A stretch of DNA of 64,000 nt from Tetradesmus obliquus (taxonomy: Eukaryota > Chlorophyta > Chlorophyceae > Sphaeropleales > Scenedesmaceae). The notes under the pieces are model-generated. The model had not been told where the DNA came from. It worked only from the letters and a program-made list of their open reading frames with translations, and did no database searches. The stretch is from contig CP126206.1 of assembly GCA_030272155.1 (NCBI GenBank), forward strand, positions 3,038,001 to 3,102,000. The letters are read 5' to 3'. Positions 9,962-21,893 of this stretch are shown here, one piece after another. Both the position numbers and the translations under genes were made by a program. Position 1 is the stretch's first letter, and the number at the start of each line of letters is the position of its first letter.

Positions 9962-11869
9962 GCAGCAGCGGCAGCAGCAGCAGCAGCAGCAAGGGCAGCA
10001 GCAGCAAGGGCAGCAGTGGCAGCAGCAGCACACATGGTTTGAAAGGCAGGTTGGTGCAAGGTTCTATGTCCAGGTGAACTGGTACAGATTCCCCAGTCCG
10101 CCTGCGGTGCACTGCGTGCCAGCAAACAGCACGCAGCGGCGGACGCGGTTTCACTGTATAGAGGGTGTTGACTTGGTTCTGGGTGGAACACGTGTTTCAG
10201 AAAACAACGGCTTTCAAACACCTTCTTATTGAAACTGTGTTGTTCCCTTACCTGCGCAGGCGGCGCCTACAGCGGCTGCGGTTCATCAGCAGGGCGTGCA
10301 CCAGGTTGCTGGCAGCGATCACGGCTGGCTCCATGAACAGCTCCCATCATCACCACCAATAAAAGGCTGCCTCATGTTCTAGCAGCAGCAAGGCACGCAG
10401 CCAACAACATGACACTCAAAACCCTACCAGAAAACCCCACCCTCTAACTTGCAACCCAAAACCCTGAACCCTACCTGCGCAGCCTGCGCCTGCAGCGGCT
10501 GCGGTTCATCAGTAGAGCCTGCACCAAGTTGCTAGCTGCAATGACCGCCTGCTCCATGAAAAGCTCCCCATCATCACCCAAGTCTGCCTCGGGATCAAGC
10601 AGCAGCGAGGCACGAAGCATGCGAGGCGACAGACACCAAACTGGCACCACAGGACTGCTGCTGCTGCTGCTGCTGCTGCCGCGCGGTGCTGCTGCTGATG
10701 CTGGTGGTGGTGGTGTGCCGTTGGCTGGGTCCGCTGCTGCTGCTTCTGCAGCTGCTGCTGCTCCAGGTGGGTGGCTGGGGGTGGGTATGTGGTGCTGGTG
10801 GTGCTTGGCATCATAGCTGCCATCATCTGCTGCTGCTGCTGCTGAGCCGCCTTGCTGCTGCTGCTGCTGAGATGGCTGCTGCTGCTGCTGGCTGACTTGC
10901 GGCACCCATGCGTTGTACGACACCTGCAGCAGCAGTTGCGGAAAATGCGCATTGTGGGGTGCAGCCTTCTCAAACCAAACTTCTAACTGATATGTTGCAC
11001 CGTGCTGCAGTAACCCTGCTTAAAAATAACACGCGACACGCCTGAAAGAGCATGATGCGGATATAAACATCCCTTGCGAGTTCTTGCAAGTTCTACTCTC
11101 GAGTAGCTAGTATCATGCCGTAGCAAACGCCTGATTCGTACCGAAATCAATGAGCGGACTCAAAGAGCAGAAGACTGCAATGACCGCTGAATGATCAACC
11201 AAGCGTGTCATGTTAACCCTGCGGCAGACTCACCTGGGCGTGCATTGCTGCGCGTGACGTGACGCAAAGTTCATCGGGTAGTGTTGACCTTGATCCTGAT
11301 CCTATTCTTTATCGTGGACCTATTGTTTATCCTGATCCTGACCCTGACCCTGACCCTGACCCTGATCCTGATCCTGATCCTGATCCTGATCCTGATCCTG
11401 ATCCTGATCCTGATCCTGATCGTGCTCACCTGGATGTGCATCGCTGAGCGTGATGTGGCGCAGGTAGGCTGGGCCGCAAAGTCCGTCAGGTAGTCCTTCA
11501 GGGCGCGGTAGCTGCAGGGTTGAAATGAAACATGATTCAGGGTTTAGGTCAGCGTTCAGGGTTGGGGGCTAAGGTTCAGAATGCGGATCAGCAGAAGGCA
11601 GTCAGCAAGACACAGTTGTAGGTCGGCGATTAAAAGGTTGACTGCACATGACAGTGCTTCCATGCTTGGCAGGACGAGGCTGCTGTGGCAGCGGGTGCAG
11701 TGCGGGGCTGCAACACCCATGTTACATGTTACATAACATGTCATGTGACATGCCCTCACCTGTTCACGCTGGTGATGTGTGCCACGCGCAGCAGCTGGGC
11801 GGTGAGCGACTCAAAGTAGTCGACAGCCTCCTCGGCAGTGTACACCTGATGATTATTTGTGAGCGCAGC

Positions 11870-11916
<47 letters not shown>

Positions 11917-13499
11917 GATGACACCATGTTCAGTGACAGATGCTGAGCGGTCAGTGGCTCAAAGTAGTCCACAGCCTCCTCAGCAGTGTTGTTGTGTTAC
12001 CAGGGAGCGGCAGCAGCAGCAGCAGCAGCAACTGCACCAAATCTGAAGCTCAAAAGAACAAGGTGACAACATGATAACATGGTAACAGTGCAACATAGTT
12101 ACAAAGCGCACCTTGACTGTGCGTGGCGGCACTGCAGGCACCAGGTGGCTGTTCATGTCCTCCTGCCAGCCCAGGCCCTGGTGAGCGGCCCCCAGTGACA
12201 GGCTGGCCCGGATGTTAGACAGCTCAGCCTGCACAGAAATACAACAACACAGATGTAACATGGTAACAACCTGATGGTGGGGCACCCCAAGTACCAGGCT
12301 GGCCCTTATGTTGTACGGCTCAGCTAACAAGGATTGAGAATCCTAACTGAAACAGCATGACTGGTCAGTGAGACAGCAGCAGCTTGTTTCTTCCCACCCA
12401 CCAGGCACGCTCTTAAAAGCCTACTACTGTTACTCTTGCGACCCTTCAAGATGTGCAGTACACAGTCACCTGCACTTTTAGCAGCAGCTTTGCAACTTGG
12501 CCTAAGCCTTGTCCCCAACCGCCATGCAACGCATATCAAAAGCATTGGATATGTGTGAGATGTGTTAACAAGAAAAGTCACCTGTGCCTTCAGCAGCAGC
12601 TTGGCCGCCTGGTGCAGGTCCTGCTTCTGACAGCGCTTGAAAACGAACCCAAGCGATGCCCAGTGCTGTAGCCAATTCAAACATGATCATGCTTTTGTGG
12701 CAAAATCACCTGTGCCTTCAGCAGCAGCTTTGCCGCCTGGTCCAGGTCCTGCTTCTGGCGGCGCTTGATGCGGATGAGCGCCTGCAGCAGCAGCCGGCGG
12801 AACTGCAGCCGAGACACGACTGCTGCTGCTGCCGCTGCTGCTGCTGCTGCTGCTGCTGCCGCACCATCGGAGCCTGCTTGCGCCTTGTGCTGCTTCATGG
12901 ACAGGTCCTGTAGGGTAAAGTGACAGGGAAAGCATTATGCAGCAAGGGACATACTTCAGGCCAGCAATGTGTCAACAAGTGTTACGTGGCAGGGATGCAG
13001 TGTCTTTTGGCTGCACATAAAACTGCCGCTTCCAAGAAATGCAACGTTTGTTGGTGAAGCACATGTCTCCTGCCTGCTGCTGCTGCTGCTGCTGCTGCTG
13101 TGGCACCTAGGAACTGGCACCACTGCCATGCCGCCCTCCTGATTCCAATCCTGAATCTTCACTCACCTGGGAGTGTTCACCTGGGAGCGTTCCAATCCTG
13201 AACTCACCTGGGAGTCGACCGCCTGACTGAGCGCTGCCAGCAGCTTGTCAGTGGCAGCAGCAGCATCCCCAGGCTTGCCGCTGCTGCTGCTGCCGGGGAT
13301 TGGTGTGGGGCTGCTGGCCCCTGATGCTGCTGCTGCTGCTGCTGTGACAGCAAACTCTAGGGGCAGGCCTGCAATGTGTGCGTTGAAGTCTTCTTCCTGC
13401 AGCAGCAGCAGCAGCAGCAGCAATGTGTGCGTTGAAGTCTTCTTCCTGCAGCAGCAGCAGCAGCAGCAGCAGCAATGTGTGCGTTGAAGTCTTCTTCCT

Positions 13500-13530
<31 letters not shown>

Positions 13531-13564
13531 TGTGTGCGTTGAAGTCTTCTTCCTGCAGCAGCAG

Positions 13565-13597
<33 letters not shown>

Positions 13598-13680
13598 TGT
13601 GTGCGTTGAAGTCTTCTTCCTGCAGCAGCAGCAGCAGCAGCAGCAGCAATGTGTGCGTTGAAGTCTTCTTCCTGCAGCAG

Positions 13681-13725
<45 letters not shown>

Positions 13726-15800
13726 TGTGTGCGTTGAAGTCTTCTTCCTGCAGCCACCATCAGCAGCAAGCGCCTCAGTGGCACGGCCGCCGTGCAGGCT
13801 GCACTCGCCTTGTTGAAACCTGATGACAAACTGCACACAACCAGACTGGTGGCTGTTCCTGTATACACGCTAGTATTGCAAGCCTCTGCTGCACGTTTGA
13901 TAGACACAACCCATCAGTTGGTACAAAAAGGCCTGGGCAAAAAGCACGCGGGACAGCTGCCGCACCTCACACACGCAGCCGGTCATGACCAGGTGGTTCA
14001 CTTCTGCGCACAGCGCCTCAGTGGCCCGGCAGTACGAGGATAGCACCTGGTTGGAGGCAGTCCTGCGGCAGCAGCAGTAGCAGCAGCAGCAGCGGCAGCA
14101 GCAGAGGCATCTTAGGCAGAAGCTCATATGATCTTTGATTTGTCTGCTGTCATTGCTGTCCTTCCTAGCTGCTTGTTGCAAGTTCTTTTTGCATGTATTC
14201 GTATGTTGATCGAGGTGAGTATCAGAATTGTGAGGGCTAGTGGTGTACACCACTGGTGCAAATGCAGGTACTCATCTCGCGGGCTGCATCATGTACATGC
14301 TGCTGTAAGGTGTGCTTTCCAGGCTGCCCCCCTTGTGCCAAGTCGCTTCCAGGTACACCATGCGGTCAATCTGACTGGTTGTTATTGCTGATGTACTACT
14401 GCTCCTACCTCGCGGGCTGCATCATGTACATGCTGTACAGCCTCCTTGCCAGCCCGCCCCCCATCGTGCCATGTTAACAACACTACTTGCTCCCAGGAAC
14501 AGCAGGTGGCCCATCACCCCTAGCAGCTGGTCGTCTTATATTGCGTTTTTGCTTCAATTCTTGACCAATGTTGTACTGATTCTGCACCAGAACGAACAGC
14601 AGTATTCCTTACCTGGCAGGCTGCACCATGTACATGCTGCTGTAGAGCGTGCGAGCCAGGCTGCCCCCATTGCGCCAAGTCACTTCCAGGCACACCATGG
14701 GGTCAATCTGACTGCAGTACTGGTTGTTATTGCTGATGTACTACTGCTCCTACCTCGCGGGCTGCATCATGTACATGCTATACAGCCTCCTTGCCAGCCC
14801 GCCCCCCATCGTGCCATGTTGCTTCAAGGCACAGCAGGTGGTCAAACTGATTGCAACACAACTTCTATCACTGATTTTGTGCTGCTCTCACCTCGCGGGC
14901 TGCATCATGTACATGCTGCTGTAGAGGGTCCGTGCCAGGCTGCCACCGTTGTGCCAGGTTGCTTCAAGGCACAGCAGGTGGTCCATCACGCCTAGCAGCT
15001 GCTGTGGTGACAGCTCCAGCTGCATTGGGCGCTGCTCAAGTGGGGTACTGTCACCTTTGGGGCGCGCTCCTGCAGACAAACCACACACGAGGGCGGCAGT
15101 AAAAAACAGCAGTTTGGTCAGTTGCTGCTACTGCAGGGCACAGTGTATGCTGATCTAGGTGTGGGCGTGGGGTGGGTTGCTCATATTGGTGTTTCCATGT
15201 TTAGGTAGAAGTTTGAGTTCCCTTAGCAGAGGCAGAGGCGAGAGTAGCTGCATTGGGCGCTGCTGCAATGGGGTGGTGTCCCCCTTTGGGCGCGCCCCTG
15301 TGTTTGAATTACATCAAAGTTATCAGAATGTTTCAAAGTGGCAGTTTAAAGCAATCCAAGGCAGCAGATGGTGCGGGGTTGCTGCAGTGACTGCTGCTGC
15401 TATGATGCTGTATGCACACGCAGGGAAGGGGGAGGGGGAGGCAAGTGGGTGGGAGTACACTGGTGTTGGGATTAGCAGCACTGCACACGCTTGCTGTTGC
15501 TGCTGCTGCCAGCCCCAGAGAGCCAAATTGCAATGTAGCCGCTACAGTGCAAGACGTAAGTGATTGGCTGTAATGCCAGCATGCACGCTGCCAGCCTGGC
15601 ACAGCAGCAGCAGCGGTAGCAGCAGCAGCAGCAGCAGCAGGGCCCCCACCTGTATCCATCTTGGGGTTGCCGATCTCCACTGCACTCATGGCTTCGAAGA
15701 GGCTGAACACCGAGGTATGCAGCAGCTGCCCGACATTGAGCTCGCTGGAAGCCGCATCCAGCAGCGCAGACACGCTGACCCAGTCCACATTGGGATCCAT
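7405..15800 (-). CDS. NAA35: N-alpha-acetyltransferase 35, NatC auxiliary subunit (Mak10 family)
   Basis: Auxiliary subunit that helps anchor the NatC N-terminal acetyltransferase at the ribosome, with NAA30 as catalytic partner. Thirteen exons on the minus strand: 15800-15650, 15069-14892, 14062-13966, 13396-13208, 12907-12710, 12228-12112, 11845-11760, 11511-11430, 10923-10475, 9787-9664, 9390-9278, 8886-8325, 7725-7405. All phases agree, giving 888 aa (human about 725). Family landmarks in order: LFEAMSAVEIGNPKMDTG, QQLLGVMDHLLCLEATWH, EEDFNAHI, VDYFESLTAQLLRVAHI, RSRCRRRLRRGLEDW, LATWVEVETC, MGFELSLYEPADYAMVYW, RFDQRFAAFQAL and the C-terminal HYEFAVSKNFPTLTLK. The extra length is poly-Ala, Gln and Ser inserts. 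An in-frame stop upstream of 15800 supports that start. Introns carry many exon decoys. Confidence 0.93.
7790..8205 (-). repeat. Decoy heads of NAA35 exon 13
   Basis: Four copies of the first about 50 bases of exon 13 (encoding variants of AQQACGVALKGPSSLSI) lie upstream of the real exon, ending near 7790, 7918, 8040 and 8155. Each is preceded by a CTGCAG- or CTCAG-type acceptor on the minus strand. Divergence rises with distance from the real exon at 7725. Confidence 0.85.
8966..9525 (-). repeat. Decoy copies of NAA35 exons 11 and 12
   Basis: A head copy of exon 12 (YVDLLGMVWQQGSK) lies at about 9026-8969, upstream of exon 12. A tail copy of exon 11 (FELSLYEPADYAMVYW plus GTGAGC donor) lies at about 9211-9150, downstream of exon 11. 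A head copy of exon 11 (VEVETCSVMLAHLLM) lies at about 9525-9470, upstream of it. Confidence 0.85.
9875..10340 (-). repeat. Decoy copies of NAA35 exons 9 and 10
   Basis: Head copies of exon 10 (the DWGNLYQ segment) occur near 9920-9875 and 10110-10070, upstream of exon 10 and separated by CAG tracts. A tail copy of exon 9 (about 10340-10252), ending in a CAG/GTAAGG donor, lies downstream of exon 9. Confidence 0.8.
11296..11421 (-). repeat. Hexanucleotide array (CCTGAT/CCTGAC) in NAA35 intron 8
   Basis: About 90 bases (11331-11421) are nearly perfect CCTGAT or CCTGAC repeats on the plus strand, with imperfect copies leading in from 11296. The array starts 9 bases from the intron's donor at 11429. 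Confidence 0.9.
11930..12655 (-). repeat. Decoy copies of NAA35 exons 5, 6 and 7
   Basis: One head copy of exon 7 (TAEEAVDYFE) lies at about 11995-11930, upstream of exon 7. One head copy of exon 6 (about 12326-12275, IRASLVLG) lies upstream of exon 6. Two tail copies of exon 5 (12651-12583 and 12530-12470, encoding AAKLLLKAQ or VAKLLLKVQ, each followed by a GTGACT donor) lie downstream of exon 5. Confidence 0.85.
13372..13752 (-). repeat. Seven-copy array of the NAA35 exon 4 start, joined by CTG tracts
   Basis: The 24-base start of exon 4 (encoding EEDFNAHI), preceded by CTGCAG, occurs seven times. Plus-strand starts of the shared block are 13372, 13421, 13473, 13528, 13595, 13647 and 13723. 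Spacers are pure (CTG)n of varied length, two with a single interruption. Only the copy at 13396 continues into the exon. Confidence 0.95.
14265..14850 (-). repeat. Decoy tails of NAA35 exon 2
   Basis: Four copies of the exon 2 tail (encoding SLARTLYSSMYMMQPAR variants, then a GTGAG or GTAGG donor) lie downstream of the real exon, with donor ends near 14270, 14408, 14613 and 14752. A head copy lies upstream at about 15295-15245, and a copy of part of exon 3 at about 13815-13760. Confidence 0.88.
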
Positions 15801-17292
15801 CTTGCAAGCTGCGTTGACCAGAAGCTGCAGAACAGTACTTTGCTTTACTTTTTATTTTTGTATAGGATAGATGTGCTGCAATGCGGGCAGCGTGCCGAGG
15901 CAAGGGTTGTGACGCAGCAGCAGGCGATTCCTAATGATGCGGCTCACACGGTAGCAGGTTTACTAACTGTGAGACAACTATAAAACTTCACCTGCGTGAG
16001 TGAATAGCTCGCTCACATGAGTGATCTCGGTGACACAATGACAGTACTGCTGTCCTGCTCCCCTGTCGCTTGCAAGCGCTGCTGCGGCGCTGTGGCATGT
16101 CTTTTGACCACGTATAGTTAGTGAAACCAGGGATCGACACTTCTCGTTCTAGTGGTATACTACAAACGTCAGGGTGTGCACCAACAGCAGACAGGTAACT
16201 TGTCAGGCTGGCACTCAGTGCCTACAGCAGGCCTGAGGCCCAGCTTGCAAGCTAGCGTCCCCTGTGATCACTTCCGCCATTGGGAGTAAAAATATTTGAC
16301 TTCAAAATGACAGTTTTTGCGATTGCCTGCCTACATGGCAGCCTCTGCTCAGCAACAGCCCAATCAATCAGCGGCAGGTGAGACGCATCTGACAGCTGGC
16401 AGGTGTTGTGTGCAGGCCCATGCACGTTATTGCTTGCTAACAATGCACCAGACGGTATGAGTTAGTTTGCAGACATACATCACGCACAAGGACAACATGC
16501 CAAGGATGGCACGAACAGCGCAAAACTGCTTCAAGGCATTACGTGAGACGTTGCGCAGTGCGCAGCATATGCTGCACCACGCATGCAGCCGCCGTGCTGT
16601 CCAAAATTCAAGGTTCATTCCAGGGTGATGAAAGCGGACGCATCAAGACCACAAAGCGTGCACTCATTTTATTTCACATTCAACACATCCACCATGCGGC
16701 ACAAGCCAGCATCTGAGAAAGCACCAGTGCCAGCCAATAGTCTGTGCAAAATGGTTGCAATGGTCATAGTATTGCAACGCAGCTACATGCCATGTAGCCG
16801 GGCTAGTGGCTAGTGAGAGAACTGTATCATTGGCATGTTTTGCGTATGTTCGAACTTGATCCAGATGTTGATTGTGAATCAGCCATGCTGATCCTCGTTC
16901 ATTGCGCTGCTCAAGAACCTGCTGTTCAAGAACAAGCAACTCCAAAACTTGAACAACCCACAACCATGCACCGATTGCCAGAAAAACCTGTTGTTGCTGC
17001 TGACTGCAAGGCCTCTAGCTGCTCGCTACGCTATCCGTGCTGCTTGCTGCGGCAGCCTCGCCCCATGCCAACAATCCATGTTTGACCACGGTTGACCTCG
17101 CCTGACCCCGGCTTGACCAGCACGCAGGCCATGTTTGACCGCATCTGTCGACCTTCACACCCCACATAGGAGAAGCGGTAGTCGACTCTGTTGCTGTACA
17201 TGTCGCCGGGTGTACCAAAATGCCAACAGGCCATGTTTGACCAGGGTGGACAATTTCCTGGTGCGACAAAGGTTGACCGCCGCGGTCAACCT
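15801..17292. other. Gap between NAA35 and aldose epimerase genes
   Basis: Upstream region of NAA35 and 3' flank of the epimerase gene. The 3' flank holds a copy of the epimerase's last codons at about 17215-17155 (PGDMYSNRVDYRFS) and several TTTGACC motifs. No other gene is supported. Confidence 0.5.
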
Positions 17293-17793
17293 TCAAACAG
17301 CACAAGAGAAGTCGTAGCTGACTCTGTTGCTGTACATGTCTCCCGGGTGCACCACCATGCTTGGAAAAGTGGGCGTGTTTATGGCATTTGGGAACGCCTG
17401 CGCTGAGAGGCACAGCCCGCCGTACTGCTTGTAGAACAGCCCGCCCTTTCCTGCGAGCGCCATGTCCTTGGGCTTGCCGGTGAGGGAGTTTCCTGCAATC
17501 ACGGCAGCAGCAACATCATCGGCAGCAGCAGCAGCAGCACGATAAGATGTGCTATATCTTCCGGCTTGTGGAGCAGACCGCGCCATGCCCTATGCTGACT
17601 AAATACTTCCCCACTTGACTAGGACATAACTTCCAATTTGCGGACAGTTGGACTTTAAAGCAGCTGTCCAACCCACCGGTGTAGAGCTGCAGACCAGGTG
17701 CATTGGTCAGCACCTTAAGTCTCATGCCTGTTGACGGGTCAGTGACGGTGGCTGCCAGAGAAAGAGGACGCTTGGCTGCATCACTGCCCACCT

Positions 17794-17828
<35 letters not shown>

Positions 17829-20698
17829 GTGGCGGCAGTTCTGTGGAGGGCTGAGTGACAGCGGCCACCAGTGGCAGCAGCTGCCTGGCTGTGTCATGGC
17901 AAAACTCGAGTGGCAGCAGAACGGTTGTAAGCGGGCCGTTTTTACAAGCGTTCGTTACACCAAACATGACCGTTTTATGCCACCTAGAAACACGCACCAG
18001 CGGAAGCATATGCTGAGGATCACACCAAACATGAGTGCTGAGCCAGCAGCTGGCAGGCATAAGGCAGCAGCGACTGCAAAAGCGGTTGCAAATGAGGCTG
18101 CAGTGCTTCCTACACCTGGAAGCTTTCCATCGAAAGAGGCAGGTGCAATGCATGCATACTTGATGAGCATATTGTACATTACAATAATGTTTAAGACAGC
18201 AAACAGGCTGCAGCAGCTGCTGCAGCAAAGGATGTTGCAAAAGGCTGCCAACAACCTACTGCCCCACCCTGGGGCTTCGCAAGCGGGCTCCATCAGTAGC
18301 AACAAACAGGCAGCAGCGGCAGCACCTGCTGCAAAGGGTGTTAAAAATCAAAAATACCACTTCCCTTACCTGGGGGTTTTTGCCCGGCTTCCACCACACC
18401 GGCTGCTGGTCCGATGAGCCGATCTGAGGCACCAGGAAATTCACGTCATATCCCCTGTAGGGCAGGCAGTTCACATCATACTTGATACTTCACAGTTGAT
18501 AGTTCACAGTTCATAGTTCATGGTTCACATCATATCCCCTGCTCGGCAGGCAACAGCAGCAGCAGGGTTGGTCACAACCCTGACAAAACAGACCAGCGTT
18601 GCGCTGTAACTAAAATATTGATAACATGTAATTTGCAACTGGCATGCCTCCAATGGCGCCTCCTATGGCGCCTGCTAGCCTTTGCAGCAGTCTCAGCTGA
18701 TGTACTGACCTCTAATTACGCCTATTGCTTGCAGCAGACTCAGCTGATGTTCTGACCTCTAATCACGCCCATTGCTTGCAGCAGGCTCACCTGAGCGACC
18801 GGTTGGCCCCTGCAGGTGGTGGACGGATTACAGTGCCCGCAAGAATGACAAGGAAGGCGTCGTTGCTGACAGCATGCTGTACTAGTACATAGTGTAGTAC
18901 ATAGTGTAGTACTACAATCGTTGCCGTCGGCTGCCATCAGCTGCCCGCTGCTTGTAGCCTATCTTCCTGTCAGTTGGTATGTCACCACAACTGTGTGCAT
19001 CCCGCGCCCCAAGTATCTGCCTTTACTTAACAAATCTGCAAACTCACCTGTGTTGCCCTCCATCAGCTGCCTGCAGCTGTAGCCTACCACCTTGCCATGT
19101 GTAGCAAATCCAAAGCATGTGTAGCAAATTCAAAGAGATTTGGTGCTCAAGGGTGTGCAGTGTGTTCCACGGTGCTCACTCTCCTTTTCTGGTCTCAGAC
19201 CTGTGTTCAACCTGTTGTACAATTGTGCCACATGTGGCTCATACCATCCAATATGGTGCCAGGACCCACATGTAACTATCCTCTCTCAAAGCAGTAACTC
19301 ACCTCTGCGACCCGCCATCAGCTGCTTGCAGCTTGTATCCAACTTTGCGCCCGTTTGTGAAATCGTATGGCGTGCCTTTGACACGGAAAATCTGCCCCGT
19401 GGGCAGCAGCTCCCCCGGAGCATTTGGAGTGTAGAAGTTGCTGGGAATCTTCACAACCTGGAGCACAAGACACCAGAAGAGCACCCACACTTGATGATAC
19501 CTGCATCGGATATGTCCCAGCTTTGTGACAGTCAACTTTATGTATGTGTGGCAATTAACTTTGCTCTGCTGCACCGCTTATAACACATTTGGTCAAGATG
19601 TGGGATGCGCTCTCAAGCCTCTGGTCAACGCCTGGTCAAACTTGGTCAACGCCTGGTCAAACTCACGTAATCCAGCACGCTGCTGTCGCTTGCAGCTCCC
19701 TTCAGGTTGAAGTAGGCGTGGTTGATGACGTTCAGGGGCGTGGCCTTGTCCGTCATCGCCTGCATGCACAGTTACATCCATGTGTCACTTTGTTACATAA
19801 CAGAGTGTTTAATGTATAGAGGTTTCAGGACGTTGAGGGGTGTGGCCTTGTCAGTCATCACCTGCATGCACAAATTGTGTTATTTTGTTACACAGGAAGC
19901 TGGCGAAGGCGCCGAGTGTTGATCACGCTAACAAGCCTGTGTGTAGCAGCGCACCTGCATGGTGACGTTGAGGTGGCTGCCTTCCTCGGGTATGCTGTAC
20001 ATCATGTAAGTCATTGGAAGCTGCATCGCTCTGGTAGCATGTACATCATTTTAGCCATTGAGATGTAGCCTTGAACCTAGTTGATAGTAACACGCGCACC
20101 TGCATGGTGACGTTGAGGTGGCTGCCTTGCTCTGGGATGCTGTACATGACCATCACACGCACGTTGCCGGGGAACCTGCATGCAGCACGCCACGTCGCAA
20201 GTATATGGGTGGCTTGCGTCACAGCACGCCGCGTTGGTTGTTGGCAGAGATGTTACCGTCAGTTGCATGCAAGCAAGCTATTGATACATCCAAGACCGTT
20301 ACAGTAGATACATGCCACCATGCGACACTGCTGCGTGGCCTTGCGAGCTGGGGCAATGTGTGTTGCATGAAGACATATAAGCACGTACATGGCAATGGCT
20401 GTATACCAGCTGCTGATGTCCAGTGCCTGCACTCTGCTGCTGCACGTGAGATGTCAGAGAACTCCAGCTGGAATGAAATTGAAGTAGCAAGTAGCATTTG
20501 TGTGAGGGAGTGCTTCCAGACAAGGTGGCAAGAAAAATTGTCAACACCACTGCAGCCGCCAACATGTTATCAGAAGAAGCAAGCAGTGCAGCGTCACGCA
20601 CCCTGCCTCGCCTTCGTTGGATGTGCGCATAAATGTTGCGGTCAGTTTGTCAGAGCTGACGCTGGCGCTCCACATCACCTTGCTCCAGCGCACCTGAC

Positions 20699-20795
<97 letters not shown>

Positions 20796-21325
20796 AGGCG
20801 CCTCAGCTAACATGCGGGTTGCGAAAACTTTCCTTTCCACGGCCAGCTTGCTGAAAAACCAAGACTACCTGCGCTGCTTGGCTTAGCACGGAATTGAAAA
20901 CGCTAAGCTGTCTCTGCAGCCTGTTTATTGCCCTGCATCTGGCTGCTGCTGCTGCTGCTGCTGAGGCTGCTTCCTGGTTCAATTTTGTGAGATGCAGCTG
21001 CACAGCAGCCATGTAACAGCACTCAACGTACCACTGTCAAATGGCTAAAGCTTTCCCAGCATGCACTCCCACCACCCAATCGCTCTGAAGCTGCTTTTCT
21101 GCCACAGCTGTCAGTCTTCTGCTGCTGCCGGGCCAACCTCAAAGTACGTTGAACAAGTCAGGACCAGTATTAAGACCCCATCAGAAGCCATGTGACAAAA
21201 CTCACCGCGCCTCCGTGCAGTGTATTGTTGCCTTCATTTGCCTCCAACTTGAATGTTTCACCATCCAAGCTGAACTGCGCACTAGATATGCGGTTGCCAA
21301 CACGGCCAACCGTAGCCCCGAAGCT

Positions 21326-21392
<67 letters not shown>

Positions 21393-21629
21393 AAGTGCAT
21401 TGAGTCGCGTGGTGAACCATTACAAATGCAGCAGCACACCCATGCTGCTGCTGCTGCTGCTGCTGATCCGGCTGTTCCTGTTGAGCCTTTGCTGCTGCTG
21501 TTGCTGCGGTTGCTGTTGTTACCGCTTTTGCTCATTTGGAACCAAAGATTAGCCTGCTCCTGCTGCTGTTGTTGTTGCTGTTGGTCTTGCTTTCTTTGAT
21601 GCTGCTGTTATCCTTATTTTCTGCAATCG

Positions 21630-21663
<34 letters not shown>

Positions 21664-21825
21664 ACCCGGGATGAGGGTACAGGCTGTAGCCCGCTACCTC
21701 CTCATACCTGCAGCGCACATCCAAACCTTGTCAGCATTGTCAACACGCTTGATGTGCATGCTGTTCCATGCAACCACAAGCAACTCTGGCTGTAGCCAGC
21801 CACCTCATCAAACCTGCAGCAACAA

Positions 21826-21893
<68 letters not shown>

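Noticed and set aside
13372-13752. CRISPR-like array
   Set aside because: Regular repeats, but spacers are simple CTG runs, the genome is eukaryotic, and the repeat is an exon-intron junction.
13248-13907. Repeated RRLQRTHCCCC protein frame
   Set aside because: It is the exon 4 decoy array read across CTG tracts; the real frame there is EEDFNAHI joined by splicing.
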